Assembly: GCA_015069205.1 (NCBI GenBank)
Contig: SVIZ01000005.1
Span: 73,377 to 137,376 of the forward strand
DNA from: Oscillospiraceae bacterium
Lineage (GTDB): Bacteria; Bacillota; Clostridia; Saccharofermentanales; Saccharofermentanaceae
Length of the DNA stretch: 64,000 nucleotides
Direction: 5' to 3'
Shown here in pieces: positions 27,939 to 36,528 of the stretch. Position 1 is the first letter of the stretch. Each line of letters begins with the position of its first letter. A program made the position numbers and the translations under genes. The notes under the pieces were generated by a model. It was given only the letters and a program-made list of their open reading frames with translations. It did no database searches and had not been told where the DNA came from.

Positions 27939-27971
27939 AAGGATGTCTTACATTTGTGAGGCATCCTTTTT
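27939..27971 (+). terminator. Intrinsic terminator after the beta-helix gene
   Basis: AAGGATGTCTT (27939-27949) pairs with GAGGCATCCTT (27958-27968, with wobble pairs), followed by T residues. A second perfect hairpin, ATTCTTTT-GGG-AAAAGAAT, lies at 28014-28032. Confidence 0.7.
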
Positions 27972-28054
27972 GATTAGATAAGATGTGTGTTTTCCCCACA
28001 TGCTTCGGAAAAGATTCTTTTGGGAAAAGAATGCAGGGAATGAAGATATAAAAA

Positions 28055-28082
28055 AAGGGTTGCCTCACCGGAGACAACCCTT
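28055..28082 (-). terminator. Intrinsic terminator of the HEAT-repeat gene
   Basis: AAGGGTTG (28055-28062) pairs with CAACCCTT (28075-28082). On the minus strand a T run follows (A run at 28050-28056 on the plus strand). Confidence 0.75.
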
Positions 28083-28104
28083 ATAGATTCAATTAATTCT
28101 CTTA

Positions 28105-28446
28105 TCAAACTACACTGTCTTTGAGCTTATCGAAAGCCTGTTTTGCAACCATTCTTACGTTAGGATCTGAATCAGCGAAAGCGAGCTTTTTTACATATTC
28201 TTCGCAATGCTTAGCGTGGATGTCTGCAGCAGCAGTTGCGGCAGCGGCTCTGACCATAGGAGAAGAGTCACGGAGAAGGGGAATGAGAGCCATTCCTGAT
28301 TCGTAATTCGGGATCATGCCCATAGCCATTGCTACAGTCATGCGGACATCGTCTTCTGCATTGTCAGCATACTTGAGCAAAGCACCAAGTTTCTGCTTCG
28401 AACCGAGTTTAAGGATTTTGTCTTTGATAGCGTCTGTACGTCCCAT
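28105..28446 (-). CDS. Small HEAT-repeat protein
   Basis: The 113-residue protein is made of about three HEAT-type helix pairs, e.g. LLKYADNAEDDVRMTVAMAMG, LIPLLRDSSPMVRAAAATAA and KLAFADSDPNVRMVAKQAF. Such repeats bind other proteins; no enzyme function is expected and no partner is evident. The start is ATG 28446, just after GGAG; the reading from 28482 would put the start before this site. A TATAAT box lies on the minus strand at 28484-28489. It stands alone between two terminators. Confidence 0.8.
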   Translation of the reverse strand: MGRTDAIKDKILKLGSKQKLGALLKYADNAEDDVRMTVAMAMGMIPNYESGMALIPLLRDSSPMVRAAAATAAADIHAKHCEEYVKKLAFADSDPNVRMVAKQAFDKLKDSVV

Positions 28447-28650
28447 AACTCTCCGACTCCCGATATCGTTTATTCTTAACAATATTATAGAGTAAAAGTA
28501 TCAAAAAAACATCACTCTTAACAAATTATTATAAAGTGCTGTTAGATTTTTGTTTGCTTTGCTCTATAATACTTCTGATTATATAGTCAAAGTAATTAAA
28601 AACGATTCGATTTTTTACTGTGTTTGACTAAATTTGTGAGGAATATCGAG

Positions 28651-29925
28651 ATGAATAAACTTTTGCGCGGAATAACTGTTTTAGGGCTTACGGGAGCTGT
28701 TTTGCTCTGTTCCTGTACGACCAATCTTGGCCCCGAAACATTGCCGTCCATTACAACCGCAACAGAGACTACTATAGAAACAGAACCTACAGAAACAGAA
28801 CCGACGCTTCCTCCTGAAGCAACAGAACCTTCAAGTGTTGCCGTTGTAACTGACAGCATTGTTGAGAATGAAGGCACATTAAGTGTAAGCGGTACAAAGA
28901 TCGTAAACAGTGAAGGCGAGGAAGTTGTTCTTAAGGGAATGAGTACTTTCGGCATCCAGAACTGCGAAGGTTTTTTCACGGAAGAAGTTGTTAAGACACT
29001 TGCTGAAGACTGGGGTTGTGATGTCCTCAGGATTGCACTTACAGGCGATAAGGATATCGAAGGATATCTGAAGGACCCTGACAAGTATTTCGACATGGTC
29101 TGCAAGATATGTGATCTTTGCATCGATCAGGGTATCTACGTTATCGTTGACTGGAATGTAGCTTACTACGAGAATGCCGACGAGACCAAGGAAGCTTGTG
29201 TTGATTTCTTTACGAGACTTTCAGCTATTTATTCTGATTCTCCCAACCTCATTTATGAGGTGAATAATTATCCGCTTTTCTATGAGGAACCGGATGAAGA
29301 TTCCGATGAAGTTCCAAATGAGTGGGAAGACCTGATCAAGCCTTTCGCTACGGATGTTATCAATGCCGTAAGAGAGAACAATCCTGACTGCATCGTAATT
29401 GTCGGTGTTCCGAATAACGGACTTGATGTAAATGCCGTATCCGAATCTTGGCTCGAATTCGAAAACATCATCTACGGATGCCGTGTTTTCTCTGGTTCCA
29501 ATAAGCAGGAAATGAGAGACAATATCAGTCTTTTACTTGATGAAGAAGCCTGCGTTTTCATAACAGAATGGAGTTTCTGCACGGAGTACCTTAAAGGCGG
29601 AATATTCAGAAATGAGAGCGAAAAGTGGTCTCTGTTCCTTGAGGCAAACGGTATCTCCTGGTGCAGCGTCGGTATCGGAAGTGATATTGATAACGATACA
29701 AATGCGTTGCTCTTAAATGCAGAGAACTATACTGATGCACAGAAGTACGGCGGTCACTGGCCTGACGGACTTCTTTCGGATGCCGGACTTTATGCAAGAG
29801 AACTTCTTTTATCGGAACCTTCAGCCCAGATCGATACGGAGACGACAGAACCTGCAGATGAAGAGACCGAATCTACTGAAGATTCTTATGCAGAAGACGG
29901 CGAAGATGACGATGACGAAGAATAA
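28651..29925 (+). CDS. GH5-like (cellulase-fold) lipoprotein with altered catalytic residues
   Basis: The 424-residue protein has a signal peptide with lipobox LLCSC (Cys 22), a Thr/Glu/Pro-rich linker, a GH5-like TIM barrel and an acidic Thr/Glu C-terminal tail. The nucleophile motif FITEWSF is intact (E306). The acid/base motif, usually YEIxNEP, reads YEVNNYP with Tyr 207 in place of Glu, and the usual DWH reads DWN (N169). It may be a non-hydrolytic glycan-binding protein or a divergent enzyme. The start is ATG 28651 with GAGG 9 bp upstream; the in-frame TTG at 28624 lacks a site. About 200 bp upstream to the HEAT gene hold only promoter-like A/T-rich sequence. Confidence 0.78.
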   Translation: MNKLLRGITVLGLTGAVLLCSCTTNLGPETLPSITTATETTIETEPTETEPTLPPEATEPSSVAVVTDSIVENEGTLSVSGTKIVNSEGEEVVLKGMSTFGIQNCEGFFTEEVVKTLAEDWGCDVLRIALTGDKDIEGYLKDPDKYFDMVCKICDLCIDQGIYVIVDWNVAYYENADETKEACVDFFTRLSAIYSDSPNLIYEVNNYPLFYEEPDEDSDEVPNEWEDLIKPFATDVINAVRENNPDCIVIVGVPNNGLDVNAVSESWLEFENIIYGCRVFSGSNKQEMRDNISLLLDEEACVFITEWSFCTEYLKGGIFRNESEKWSLFLEANGISWCSVGIGSDIDNDTNALLLNAENYTDAQKYGGHWPDGLLSDAGLYARELLLSEPSAQIDTETTEPADEETESTEDSYAEDGEDDDDEE

Positions 29926-29943
29926 GACAGCAGGTTTAATAAG

Positions 29944-30543
29944 GTGCTGATGTCCAGACCGGGTTACAGTGTATCTTCTTGCAGGGCGAGATGTGAAATG
30001 CTCGCCCTTGATACTGATAACTTAAGGCTTGCGGTACTGCGTAAAAGTGAAGCTGCAAGAGTTGCTGAATATCTTCAGAATAACAGGGATTTTCACAAGC
30101 AGTTTTCGCAGACTCATACTGACGATTACTTTACCGTTTCAACACAAAAGAAATATCTGGCTTATGACTGCAATTCATTTCTTGAAGGCAGTCTTGTGCC
30201 TTTATGGATCTCACTTAAGGATGACAATAAGATCATAGGCCGTGTATCTTTTTTCAATTTCGCATACGGCGGCATGATGTCTTGTGCGTGCGGATATCAT
30301 CTTGATAAGGAACATACCGGCAAGGGCTACATGACTGAGGCCCTGAAGAGCGCGATGGCTTTTGTTTTCGACGAGTATAAGATGCACAGGATTGAGGCTT
30401 TCATCGTACCTGAGAACGAGCCTTCGCTGAACCTTGTGAAAAGGGTTGGCTTTCACTATGAAGGGAAGAGGAACTCCTATATGCACATCAATGGAAGATA
30501 CAGGGATCACGAAGCGTTTTATATGCTGGAAGATGACATGTAA
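29944..30543 (+). CDS. GNAT acetyltransferase, RimJ/RimL type
   Basis: The protein has the GNAT acetyl-CoA site in CGYHLDKEHTGKGYMTEALK (about residues 119-138) and the later PENEPSLNLVKRVGFHYEGK, as in ribosomal-protein N-acetyltransferases RimJ/RimL. The substrate is unknown. The start is uncertain: the frame opens at GTG 29944, ATG 29950 follows two codons later, and ATG 29998 (MLALDTDNLRL) resembles the usual N-terminus of the family better. It begins 18 bp after the GH5-like gene. Confidence 0.85.
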   Translation: MLMSRPGYSVSSCRARCEMLALDTDNLRLAVLRKSEAARVAEYLQNNRDFHKQFSQTHTDDYFTVSTQKKYLAYDCNSFLEGSLVPLWISLKDDNKIIGRVSFFNFAYGGMMSCACGYHLDKEHTGKGYMTEALKSAMAFVFDEYKMHRIEAFIVPENEPSLNLVKRVGFHYEGKRNSYMHINGRYRDHEAFYMLEDDM

Positions 30544-30646
30544 GATTTCCCGAAAATAAATTTCTCTTAACTTGTAACAAAATTTCCATAAATTTATTTG
30601 CAAAGTATGTAATAATAAGATATACGATTATGCGGAGGTGATAATT

Positions 30647-31075
30647 GTGAACAGAAAGAGATTTACAACCGCACTTATTGCTGGAATGATGGTTGCCGTT
30701 ATGGCTATGGGCCTTGCTGCCTGCAAGAAGACAAAGCCTACGGAATCAACACTTGAATCTTCTGAACAGACCACCACCACCACCACTACTATCCCAACAA
30801 CAACACTTCCGGAATATTCAGGTCCTCTTACAAATAGCGAAGAAGTTACATGGACCGAGACACAACTTGAGTCACCTGCGACTTACTATGCTAACGTTAC
30901 AAAGGGTGAGTTCCTTAATGTTAGAAAGGGTCCCGGCACGGGCTATGAGAAGGTAGGTACTCTTACGAGAGGTCAGGCTGTTACAGTTGTTGCCAAGGCA
31001 AGCGGCGGCTGGTACAAGACACAGGACGGATTCTACGTTTCCGAGACTTATCTTACAGGCACAATGCCTAACTAA
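30647..31075 (+). CDS. SH3-domain lipoprotein
   Basis: This 142-residue protein has a signal peptide with lipobox GLAAC (Cys 26), a Thr-rich linker and one bacterial SH3 domain (residues about 80-135) with FLNVRKGPGTGYEKVGTL and WYKTQDGFYVSETYL. Such domains bind peptidoglycan or peptides at the cell wall. The start is GTG 30647, 8 bp after GGAGG (30634-30638); the upstream GTG at 30638 overlaps that site. It has its own upstream A/T-rich region. Confidence 0.88.
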   Translation: MNRKRFTTALIAGMMVAVMAMGLAACKKTKPTESTLESSEQTTTTTTTIPTTTLPEYSGPLTNSEEVTWTETQLESPATYYANVTKGEFLNVRKGPGTGYEKVGTLTRGQAVTVVAKASGGWYKTQDGFYVSETYLTGTMPN

Positions 31076-31084
31076 AATTCTTAG

Positions 31085-31113
31085 TTGATTATTTTTAAAC
31101 CTTAGTGTAATAT
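31085..31113 (+). promoter_or_regulatory. Predicted promoter of the tRNA-Gly/tRNA-Arg operon
   Basis: TTGATT at 31085-31090 and TAATAT at 31108-31113 are 17 bp apart. The first tRNA base is 30 bp downstream. Confidence 0.65.
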
Positions 31114-31142
31114 ACATAGGCACTTAACTGAAAGTGCCATAT

Positions 31143-31216
31143 GCGAGTGTAGTTCAATGGTAGAACTTCAGCCTTCCAAGCTGACCACGTGGGTTCGATT
31201 CCCATCACTCGCTCCA
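31143..31216 (+). tRNA. tRNA-Gly (anticodon TCC)
   Basis: The 74-base cloverleaf has acceptor GCGAGTG/CACTCGC, anticodon stem TCAGC/GCTGA with loop CTTCCAA, T-loop GTTCGATTC, and an encoded CCA end. The next tRNA starts at the very next base. Confidence 0.96.
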
Positions 31217-31293
31217 GGGTCATTAGCTCAGCTGGATAGAGCAACAGCCTTCTAAGCTGTGGGCCGGAGGTTCGAGTCCCCCATGGCTCACCA
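31217..31293 (+). tRNA. tRNA-Arg (anticodon TCT)
   Basis: The 77-base cloverleaf has acceptor GGGTCAT/ATGGCTC (with two wobble pairs), D-arm GCTCAGCTGGATAGAGC, anticodon stem ACAGC/GCTGT with loop CTTCTAA, and an encoded CCA. It abuts tRNA-Gly with no spacer, so both must be cut from one transcript. Confidence 0.95.
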
Positions 31294-31296
31294 TCA

Positions 31297-31329
31297 AAAA
31301 GCGCTTCGAGTAATCGGAGCGCTTTTGGT
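31297..31329 (+). terminator. Intrinsic terminator of the tRNA operon
   Basis: AAAAGCGCT (31297-31305) pairs with AGCGCTTTT (31318-31326), followed by GGTTTTT. Confidence 0.8.
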
Positions 31330-31411
31330 TTTTATATCCCTTAACATTAATTCTGTAAATTTTTTTTGATATAATGCATTTGTATATCTTGATTAAGAGG
31401 GGGTAGATTAT

Positions 31412-32110
31412 ATGAATTGTGTTAAGTGTGGTAATCCCATTGTTGATGGCAACAGATTCTGCATGATCTGTGGAACACCTGTTGATGCGGCTTCTCAGGC
31501 GCCTGCAGCAGGTAATGCGCCCGCTCCGGGTCCTGCGGTTCAGGAGACTGCTCCGGTAGCTCCCGTTGATATTAATCCCCAGACTGTAGCACAGGCACAT
31601 CCTCAGCCTCAGCCGCAGACGATGCCTTATACGCCGCCTATTACTGACGGCACGAATGTCACCATACCTTTCGGAAGAAAGTACAGAGTTGTTTGTCCCG
31701 ATTGTCAGACTGTAGTTGACAATCTTAAGAGAGATGAGACATACGGATTTGCATGCACAAGGTGCGGTAAAGCATATGCTTACGGCGGTCAGCTTCTCCT
31801 TTACAGGATGGGTAACGGACTTCCTTCTGCTGCAATTGTTCCTGTAGCTATCTACATTGATAATGTTTTCTACGGCGAGATCGCCAACCGTGAGTCTTTG
31901 AGGATCATGCTCAGCACCGGAACTCATGTCATCGGCATGGGTGCAAGGCCCGGTACCAGGATCAACAGAATGCAGAGCAATCAGTTCCAGATCACCGTCG
32001 GACCCCAGACCAACAATCTGGCGTTCAAGGTCAGTGTTGTGTACAGATACATGGGTCCTTACGGACTTGAACTTAAACAGTGCAATCCTGAAGAGATTCC
32101 TGATATCTGA
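31412..32110 (+). CDS. Hypothetical protein with two zinc ribbons
   Basis: The 232-residue protein starts with a zinc ribbon (MNCVKCGNPIVDGNRFCMICG), continues with a Pro/Ala/Gln-rich linker (about 30-80) and has a second ribbon (VVCPDCQ ... FACTRCG, about 95-125). The C-terminal 100 residues are beta-rich, with NVFYGEI and STGTHVIGM, as in carboxypeptidase-regulatory-like or 'double zinc ribbon' sensors. There is no membrane segment. The role is unknown. A strong GGGGG-containing site precedes ATG 31412, and the gene lies alone between two terminators. Confidence 0.78.
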   Translation: MNCVKCGNPIVDGNRFCMICGTPVDAASQAPAAGNAPAPGPAVQETAPVAPVDINPQTVAQAHPQPQPQTMPYTPPITDGTNVTIPFGRKYRVVCPDCQTVVDNLKRDETYGFACTRCGKAYAYGGQLLLYRMGNGLPSAAIVPVAIYIDNVFYGEIANRESLRIMLSTGTHVIGMGARPGTRINRMQSNQFQITVGPQTNNLAFKVSVVYRYMGPYGLELKQCNPEEIPDI

Positions 32111-32136
32111 CCTCATCAAATAATTAAGCTTTTTTG

Positions 32137-32172
32137 ACAAGGTTGTCCGTTTTGGGGACAACCTTGTTTTTA
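32137..32172 (+). terminator. Intrinsic terminator
   Basis: ACAAGGTTGTCC (32137-32148) pairs with GGACAACCTTGT (32156-32167), followed by TTTTTA. Confidence 0.85.
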
Positions 32173-32266
32173 CACCTGTTTTGGCTTGAAGGATATGGAA
32201 TTCTTTGTGTTATAATCGAAAAGTCAAATGCATATATATTATTTATTTTAAGGAGTTGGGTTAGTT

Positions 32267-34261
32267 ATGCCGGGTAAGAAAGATTACGGCAACGAGAGTA
32301 TTTCGATGCTCAAGGGTGCGGACAGAGTAAGACTCCGTCCGGCTGTTATTTTCGGTTCTGACAATCTTGAGGGATGCATTCATTCCTTTTTCGAGATCCT
32401 GTCAAACTCTATCGACGAGGCCAGGGAAGGTCATGGCGATAAGATCATCATCACAAGATATGCAGACGGTTCTATTGAAGTTGAGGACTTCGGCCGTGGT
32501 ATCCCGATGGATTACAATGCCAAAGAGGGAAGATACAACTGGGAACTCGTTTACTGCGAGCTTTATGCGGGCGGCAAGTACAACAATAACTCATCAGGCG
32601 ACTATGAGTTCTCATTGGGTCTTAACGGACTTGGTGCGTGCGCAACGCAGTATGCTTCAGAGTTCTTTGAGGTAACAGTTTTCAGAGACCATACAAAGTA
32701 TGAGATGTCTTTTAAGAAGGGTGAGCCTGTAACCGAGCTCATCCAGTCTCCATACAGATTCAACAGGACAGGTACTATCCAGCGCTGGAAGCCTGATACT
32801 GAGGTATTCACGGAGATCCTTATTCCTCTCGATACATTCAAGGAGATCATCAAGCGCCAGTCCGTTATCAACAGCGGAATCGAGTTCATCCTTAAGGATG
32901 CCGAGACCGGTGAGGAGTTCTCTTTCATCTATCCCGAAGGTATCAAGGGATATGTCGATGAACTTAACGGCATGAAGGGCTTTACCGAGACATATACATT
33001 CTCAGGTGAAGGCAAGGGCAGAGACAAGGAAGACCGTGACGAGTATAAGGTAAGGGCAGAGGTTGCTTTCTGCTTCAATAACGAAGTCAACGCTTTGGAA
33101 TACTTCCACAACTCCAGTTTCCTTGAGCACGGCGGATCTCCTGATAAGGCTGTAAGGAATGCTTTTGTTGCAGAGATCGACAAGCAGATAAAGCAGCGCG
33201 ACAAGTACAAGGCAAATGAATCAAGGATCATCTTCCAGGATATCGCTGATTCATTGATACTTGTTACCAATACATTCTCAACACAGACTTCTTATGAGAA
33301 CCAGACCAAGAAGGCTATCAACAACAAGTTTATCCAGGACTTCATGACACAGCTCATCAGGGATAATCTTGAGATCTGGTTTATCGAGAATAAGGATTTT
33401 GCGGCTAAGACTATAGAGCAGATCCTCATCAACAAGCGTGCGCGTGAGAATGCCGAGAAGACCAAGGTCAATATTAAGAAGACCCTCATGGGCAAGGTCG
33501 ACATTAACAACAGGATCAAGAAGTTCGTCGACTGCAGAACAAAGGATGTCGCAAAGCGTGAGCTTTACATCGTAGAGGGTGACTCCGCTTTGGGTTCCGT
33601 TAAGCTCGGCCGTGATGCCGAATTCCAGGCTGTAATGCCTGTAAGAGGTAAGATCTTAAACTGCCTCAAGGCTGATTATGCAACGATATTCAAGAGCGAG
33701 ATCATCACTGATCTTCTCAAGGTCCTGGGATGCGGTGTTGAGATCAAGAACAAGCACACTAAGGACATGAGTGCGTTCAATCTTGATGACTTAAGATGGA
33801 ACAAGATCATAATCTGTACCGATGCCGATGTCGACGGATTCCAGATCAGAACACTTATCCTTGCGATGCTCTACAGACTTACACCTACGCTCATCGAGAA
33901 AGGCTATGTCTATGTAGCCGAATCGCCTTTGTTTGAGATCACTTACAGACCCAAGGGAAAGAATGCGCAGGAAGAGACTTTCTTTGCATTTAACGAGAAG
34001 GAGAAGGCAGAGATCTTATCCAAAGTCGATCCCAAGCTCTGTACGATCCAGAGATCAAAAGGTTTGGGTGAGAACGAGCCTGAGATGATGTGGAAGACAA
34101 CCATGAATCCGAAGTCTCGAAGACTTATCAAGGCTTGTCCTGAAGATGCAATGAAGACCGCTGAGATCTTCGATCTTTTGCTCGGAGACAATCTTGCAGG
34201 AAGAAAACTTCATATCGAGATGGACGGCAAGAAGTACCTCGATATGCTTGATTTAGGGTGA
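32267..34261 (+). CDS. Type IIA DNA topoisomerase subunit B, divergent ParE/GyrB paralogue
   Basis: The 664-residue subunit binds ATP in a GHKL fold (EILSNSIDEA, VEDFGRGIPMD, LNGLGACATQ) and has a TOPRIM domain (IVEGDSALGSVKLGRD, PVRGKILN, TDADVDGFQIRTL). The gyrase motif PLPGKLADC before EGDSA is absent and EGDSAGG reads EGDSALG. The chain is typical of the extra ParE-like subunits of clostridia rather than of gyrase. With the A subunit 5 bp downstream it should form a heterotetramer that passes one DNA duplex through another. The ribosome site is AAGGAG. Confidence 0.9.
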   Translation: MPGKKDYGNESISMLKGADRVRLRPAVIFGSDNLEGCIHSFFEILSNSIDEAREGHGDKIIITRYADGSIEVEDFGRGIPMDYNAKEGRYNWELVYCELYAGGKYNNNSSGDYEFSLGLNGLGACATQYASEFFEVTVFRDHTKYEMSFKKGEPVTELIQSPYRFNRTGTIQRWKPDTEVFTEILIPLDTFKEIIKRQSVINSGIEFILKDAETGEEFSFIYPEGIKGYVDELNGMKGFTETYTFSGEGKGRDKEDRDEYKVRAEVAFCFNNEVNALEYFHNSSFLEHGGSPDKAVRNAFVAEIDKQIKQRDKYKANESRIIFQDIADSLILVTNTFSTQTSYENQTKKAINNKFIQDFMTQLIRDNLEIWFIENKDFAAKTIEQILINKRARENAEKTKVNIKKTLMGKVDINNRIKKFVDCRTKDVAKRELYIVEGDSALGSVKLGRDAEFQAVMPVRGKILNCLKADYATIFKSEIITDLLKVLGCGVEIKNKHTKDMSAFNLDDLRWNKIIICTDADVDGFQIRTLILAMLYRLTPTLIEKGYVYVAESPLFEITYRPKGKNAQEETFFAFNEKEKAEILSKVDPKLCTIQRSKGLGENEPEMMWKTTMNPKSRRLIKACPEDAMKTAEIFDLLLGDNLAGRKLHIEMDGKKYLDMLDLG

Positions 34262-34266
34262 TATAA

Positions 34267-36528
34267 ATGGCACGTAAGAAAAAAGAAGACATCAATTCAG
34301 ATTCACTTAAGGCAAAGCTTACTGACAGCAATGCCAAGGATATGCCGGCTATTGACCAGCCGATAACAGAGATGCTTGAGATCAACTATATGCCGTATGC
34401 GATGAGCGTTATCGTATCACGTGCGATTCCTGAGATCGACGGCTTCAAACCCTCACACCGTAAGCTTCTTTATACGATGTATAAGATGGGTCTTTTGGGC
34501 GGCAACAGGACCAAGTCCGCTAACGTAGTCGGTCAGACCATGAAGCTCAATCCTCACGGCGACCAGGCCATCTACGACACTATGGTAAGACTTACCAGAG
34601 GCAACGGTTCTTTGCTTCATCCTTTTGTTGATTCAAAGGGTAACTTCGGTAAGCAGTATTCCAGAGACATGCAGTGTGCTGCGCCACGTTATACGGAAGT
34701 AAGACTTGAGAAGATCTGTGAAGAGATCTTCAAGGGTATCGACAGAGATGCCGTAGACATGATCGATAACTATGACGGCACTCTCAAGGAACCCACGCTT
34801 CTTCCTACGACTTTCCCTGCAGTACTCGTAAATGCCAACCAGGGTATCGCCGTAGGCATGGCATCCAATATCTGTTCATTCAATCTTGCTGAAGTATGCG
34901 CTGCAACTGAAGCGTACATGAGAGATCCCAATACCGATCTTTTGGAGATCATGCCCGCGCCGGACTTTTCGGGAGGTGGAAAGATCCTCTATAACAAAGA
35001 TCAGATGAAAGCCATTTACGATACAGGTAAGGGAACGTTTTCTGTAAGAGCAAAGTATAACGTTGATAAGGCAAAGAACCTCATCGAGATTACGGAGATC
35101 CCTTATTCCACAAGCGTTGAGGCTATCATCGATAACATCGCAGATCTCGTTAAGAGCAAGAAGGCAAGCGAGATCGCAGATATCCGAGATGAGACAGACC
35201 TTGACGGTCTCAAGATCACGATAGACTGCAAGAGAGGTACCGACCACGAGCAGCTCATGACAAAGCTCTTCAGATTCACAAAGCTTGAAGATACTTTCTC
35301 ATGCAACTTCAACATTCTCATTGACGGTTCTCCGAGAGTAATGGGCATTGCCCAGATCCTTGATGAATGGCTCAAGTGGAGAAGAACCTGCGTGTGCAGG
35401 GAACTCAGTTTCAACCTCGCGAAAATGAAGAAGAGACTGCACCTTTTGGACGGTCTTGCAGTTATCCTTCTTGATATCGATAAAGCCATCAAGATCATCA
35501 GGGAGACAGAGCTTGAAGCTGACGTTATCCCTAACCTCATGACAGGTTTCGGCATTGATGAAGAACAGGCTGAATTCGTTGCAGAGATCAAGCTCCGTAA
35601 CATCAATAAGCAGTACATCTTAAACAGGATTTCAGACAGGGATAAGCTCAAGGCTGACATCGCTGATACCGAAGATCTTTTGGGGAGTCCTCGAAGGATC
35701 AACAATCTTATCGCCAAGACATTAAGGGAAGTAGCAGAGAAGTACGGCCAGCCCAGGAAGTCCGAACTCGTCGGAATGGAAGAGACAGAGACTTTCGAAG
35801 AGACGGCTGTTATTCCCGATTACAGACTTCACCTCATGCTTACCCGTCACGGTTATCTCAAGAAGCACACGATGAAGTCTTTGCAGAATGCCGGTGAACT
35901 CAAGACCAAAGACGATGATGAGATCTTCATGGGCTTTGAGTGTGAGAATAAGTCAGACCTTCTTATCTTCACTGACAAGTGCAATCTTTATAAGACACAC
36001 GTTTATGATTTCTCAGACACCAAGCCCGGCGATCTGGGTCACTACTTAAACAGCGAGCTCGGTATGGAAGACGGCGAGAAGCCCATGTTCATGATTTCCA
36101 CAACGGATTACAAGGGCATTCTTTTCATTGCATTCGAGAACGGCAAGGCAGCGAGATTCCCTATTGCATCTTACGAGACAAAGCAGAACAGAAAGAAACT
36201 CGTAAATGCGTATTTTGACGGAAGCAAAGCAATCGGATTCATACTTCTGGCTGAAGACGAAGATCCTGATCTTATCGTTACAAACAGCCTTGACAAGGCT
36301 GCCGTATTTAAGGCATCGTTGATCCCGCTCAAGACAACGAGAACGACGCAGGGTGTCCAGCTTCTCGTATCGAAGAAAGGTTCCGTATTAAAGACTCTCG
36401 CGCGTCTTGCAGAAGTAGAGGTTCAGGATCCGGAGTACTACAGGATACGTAAAGTTCCTGCTATCGGTTACTACATTAGAGAGAATTCATTGGAGGCAAA
36501 GCAGGTTAGCTTTGATGATCTGAAGTGA
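34267..36528 (+). CDS. Type IIA DNA topoisomerase subunit A, divergent ParC/GyrA paralogue
   Basis: The 753-residue subunit cuts and rejoins DNA. The catalytic Tyr lies in CAAPRYTEVRL (about residue 140). The region that usually reads GNFGSxDGDxAAAxRYTE is GNFGKQYSRDMQCAAPRYTE, showing that this is not standard gyrase A or ParC. The breakage-rejoining core and the coiled coil (LKADIADTEDLLGS) are followed by a C-terminal region that lacks an obvious GyrA box. The gene is coupled to the B subunit, and its stop overlaps the next start (GTGA). Confidence 0.9.
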   Translation: MARKKKEDINSDSLKAKLTDSNAKDMPAIDQPITEMLEINYMPYAMSVIVSRAIPEIDGFKPSHRKLLYTMYKMGLLGGNRTKSANVVGQTMKLNPHGDQAIYDTMVRLTRGNGSLLHPFVDSKGNFGKQYSRDMQCAAPRYTEVRLEKICEEIFKGIDRDAVDMIDNYDGTLKEPTLLPTTFPAVLVNANQGIAVGMASNICSFNLAEVCAATEAYMRDPNTDLLEIMPAPDFSGGGKILYNKDQMKAIYDTGKGTFSVRAKYNVDKAKNLIEITEIPYSTSVEAIIDNIADLVKSKKASEIADIRDETDLDGLKITIDCKRGTDHEQLMTKLFRFTKLEDTFSCNFNILIDGSPRVMGIAQILDEWLKWRRTCVCRELSFNLAKMKKRLHLLDGLAVILLDIDKAIKIIRETELEADVIPNLMTGFGIDEEQAEFVAEIKLRNINKQYILNRISDRDKLKADIADTEDLLGSPRRINNLIAKTLREVAEKYGQPRKSELVGMEETETFEETAVIPDYRLHLMLTRHGYLKKHTMKSLQNAGELKTKDDDEIFMGFECENKSDLLIFTDKCNLYKTHVYDFSDTKPGDLGHYLNSELGMEDGEKPMFMISTTDYKGILFIAFENGKAARFPIASYETKQNRKKLVNAYFDGSKAIGFILLAEDEDPDLIVTNSLDKAAVFKASLIPLKTTRTTQGVQLLVSKKGSVLKTLARLAEVEVQDPEYYRIRKVPAIGYYIRENSLEAKQVSFDDLK

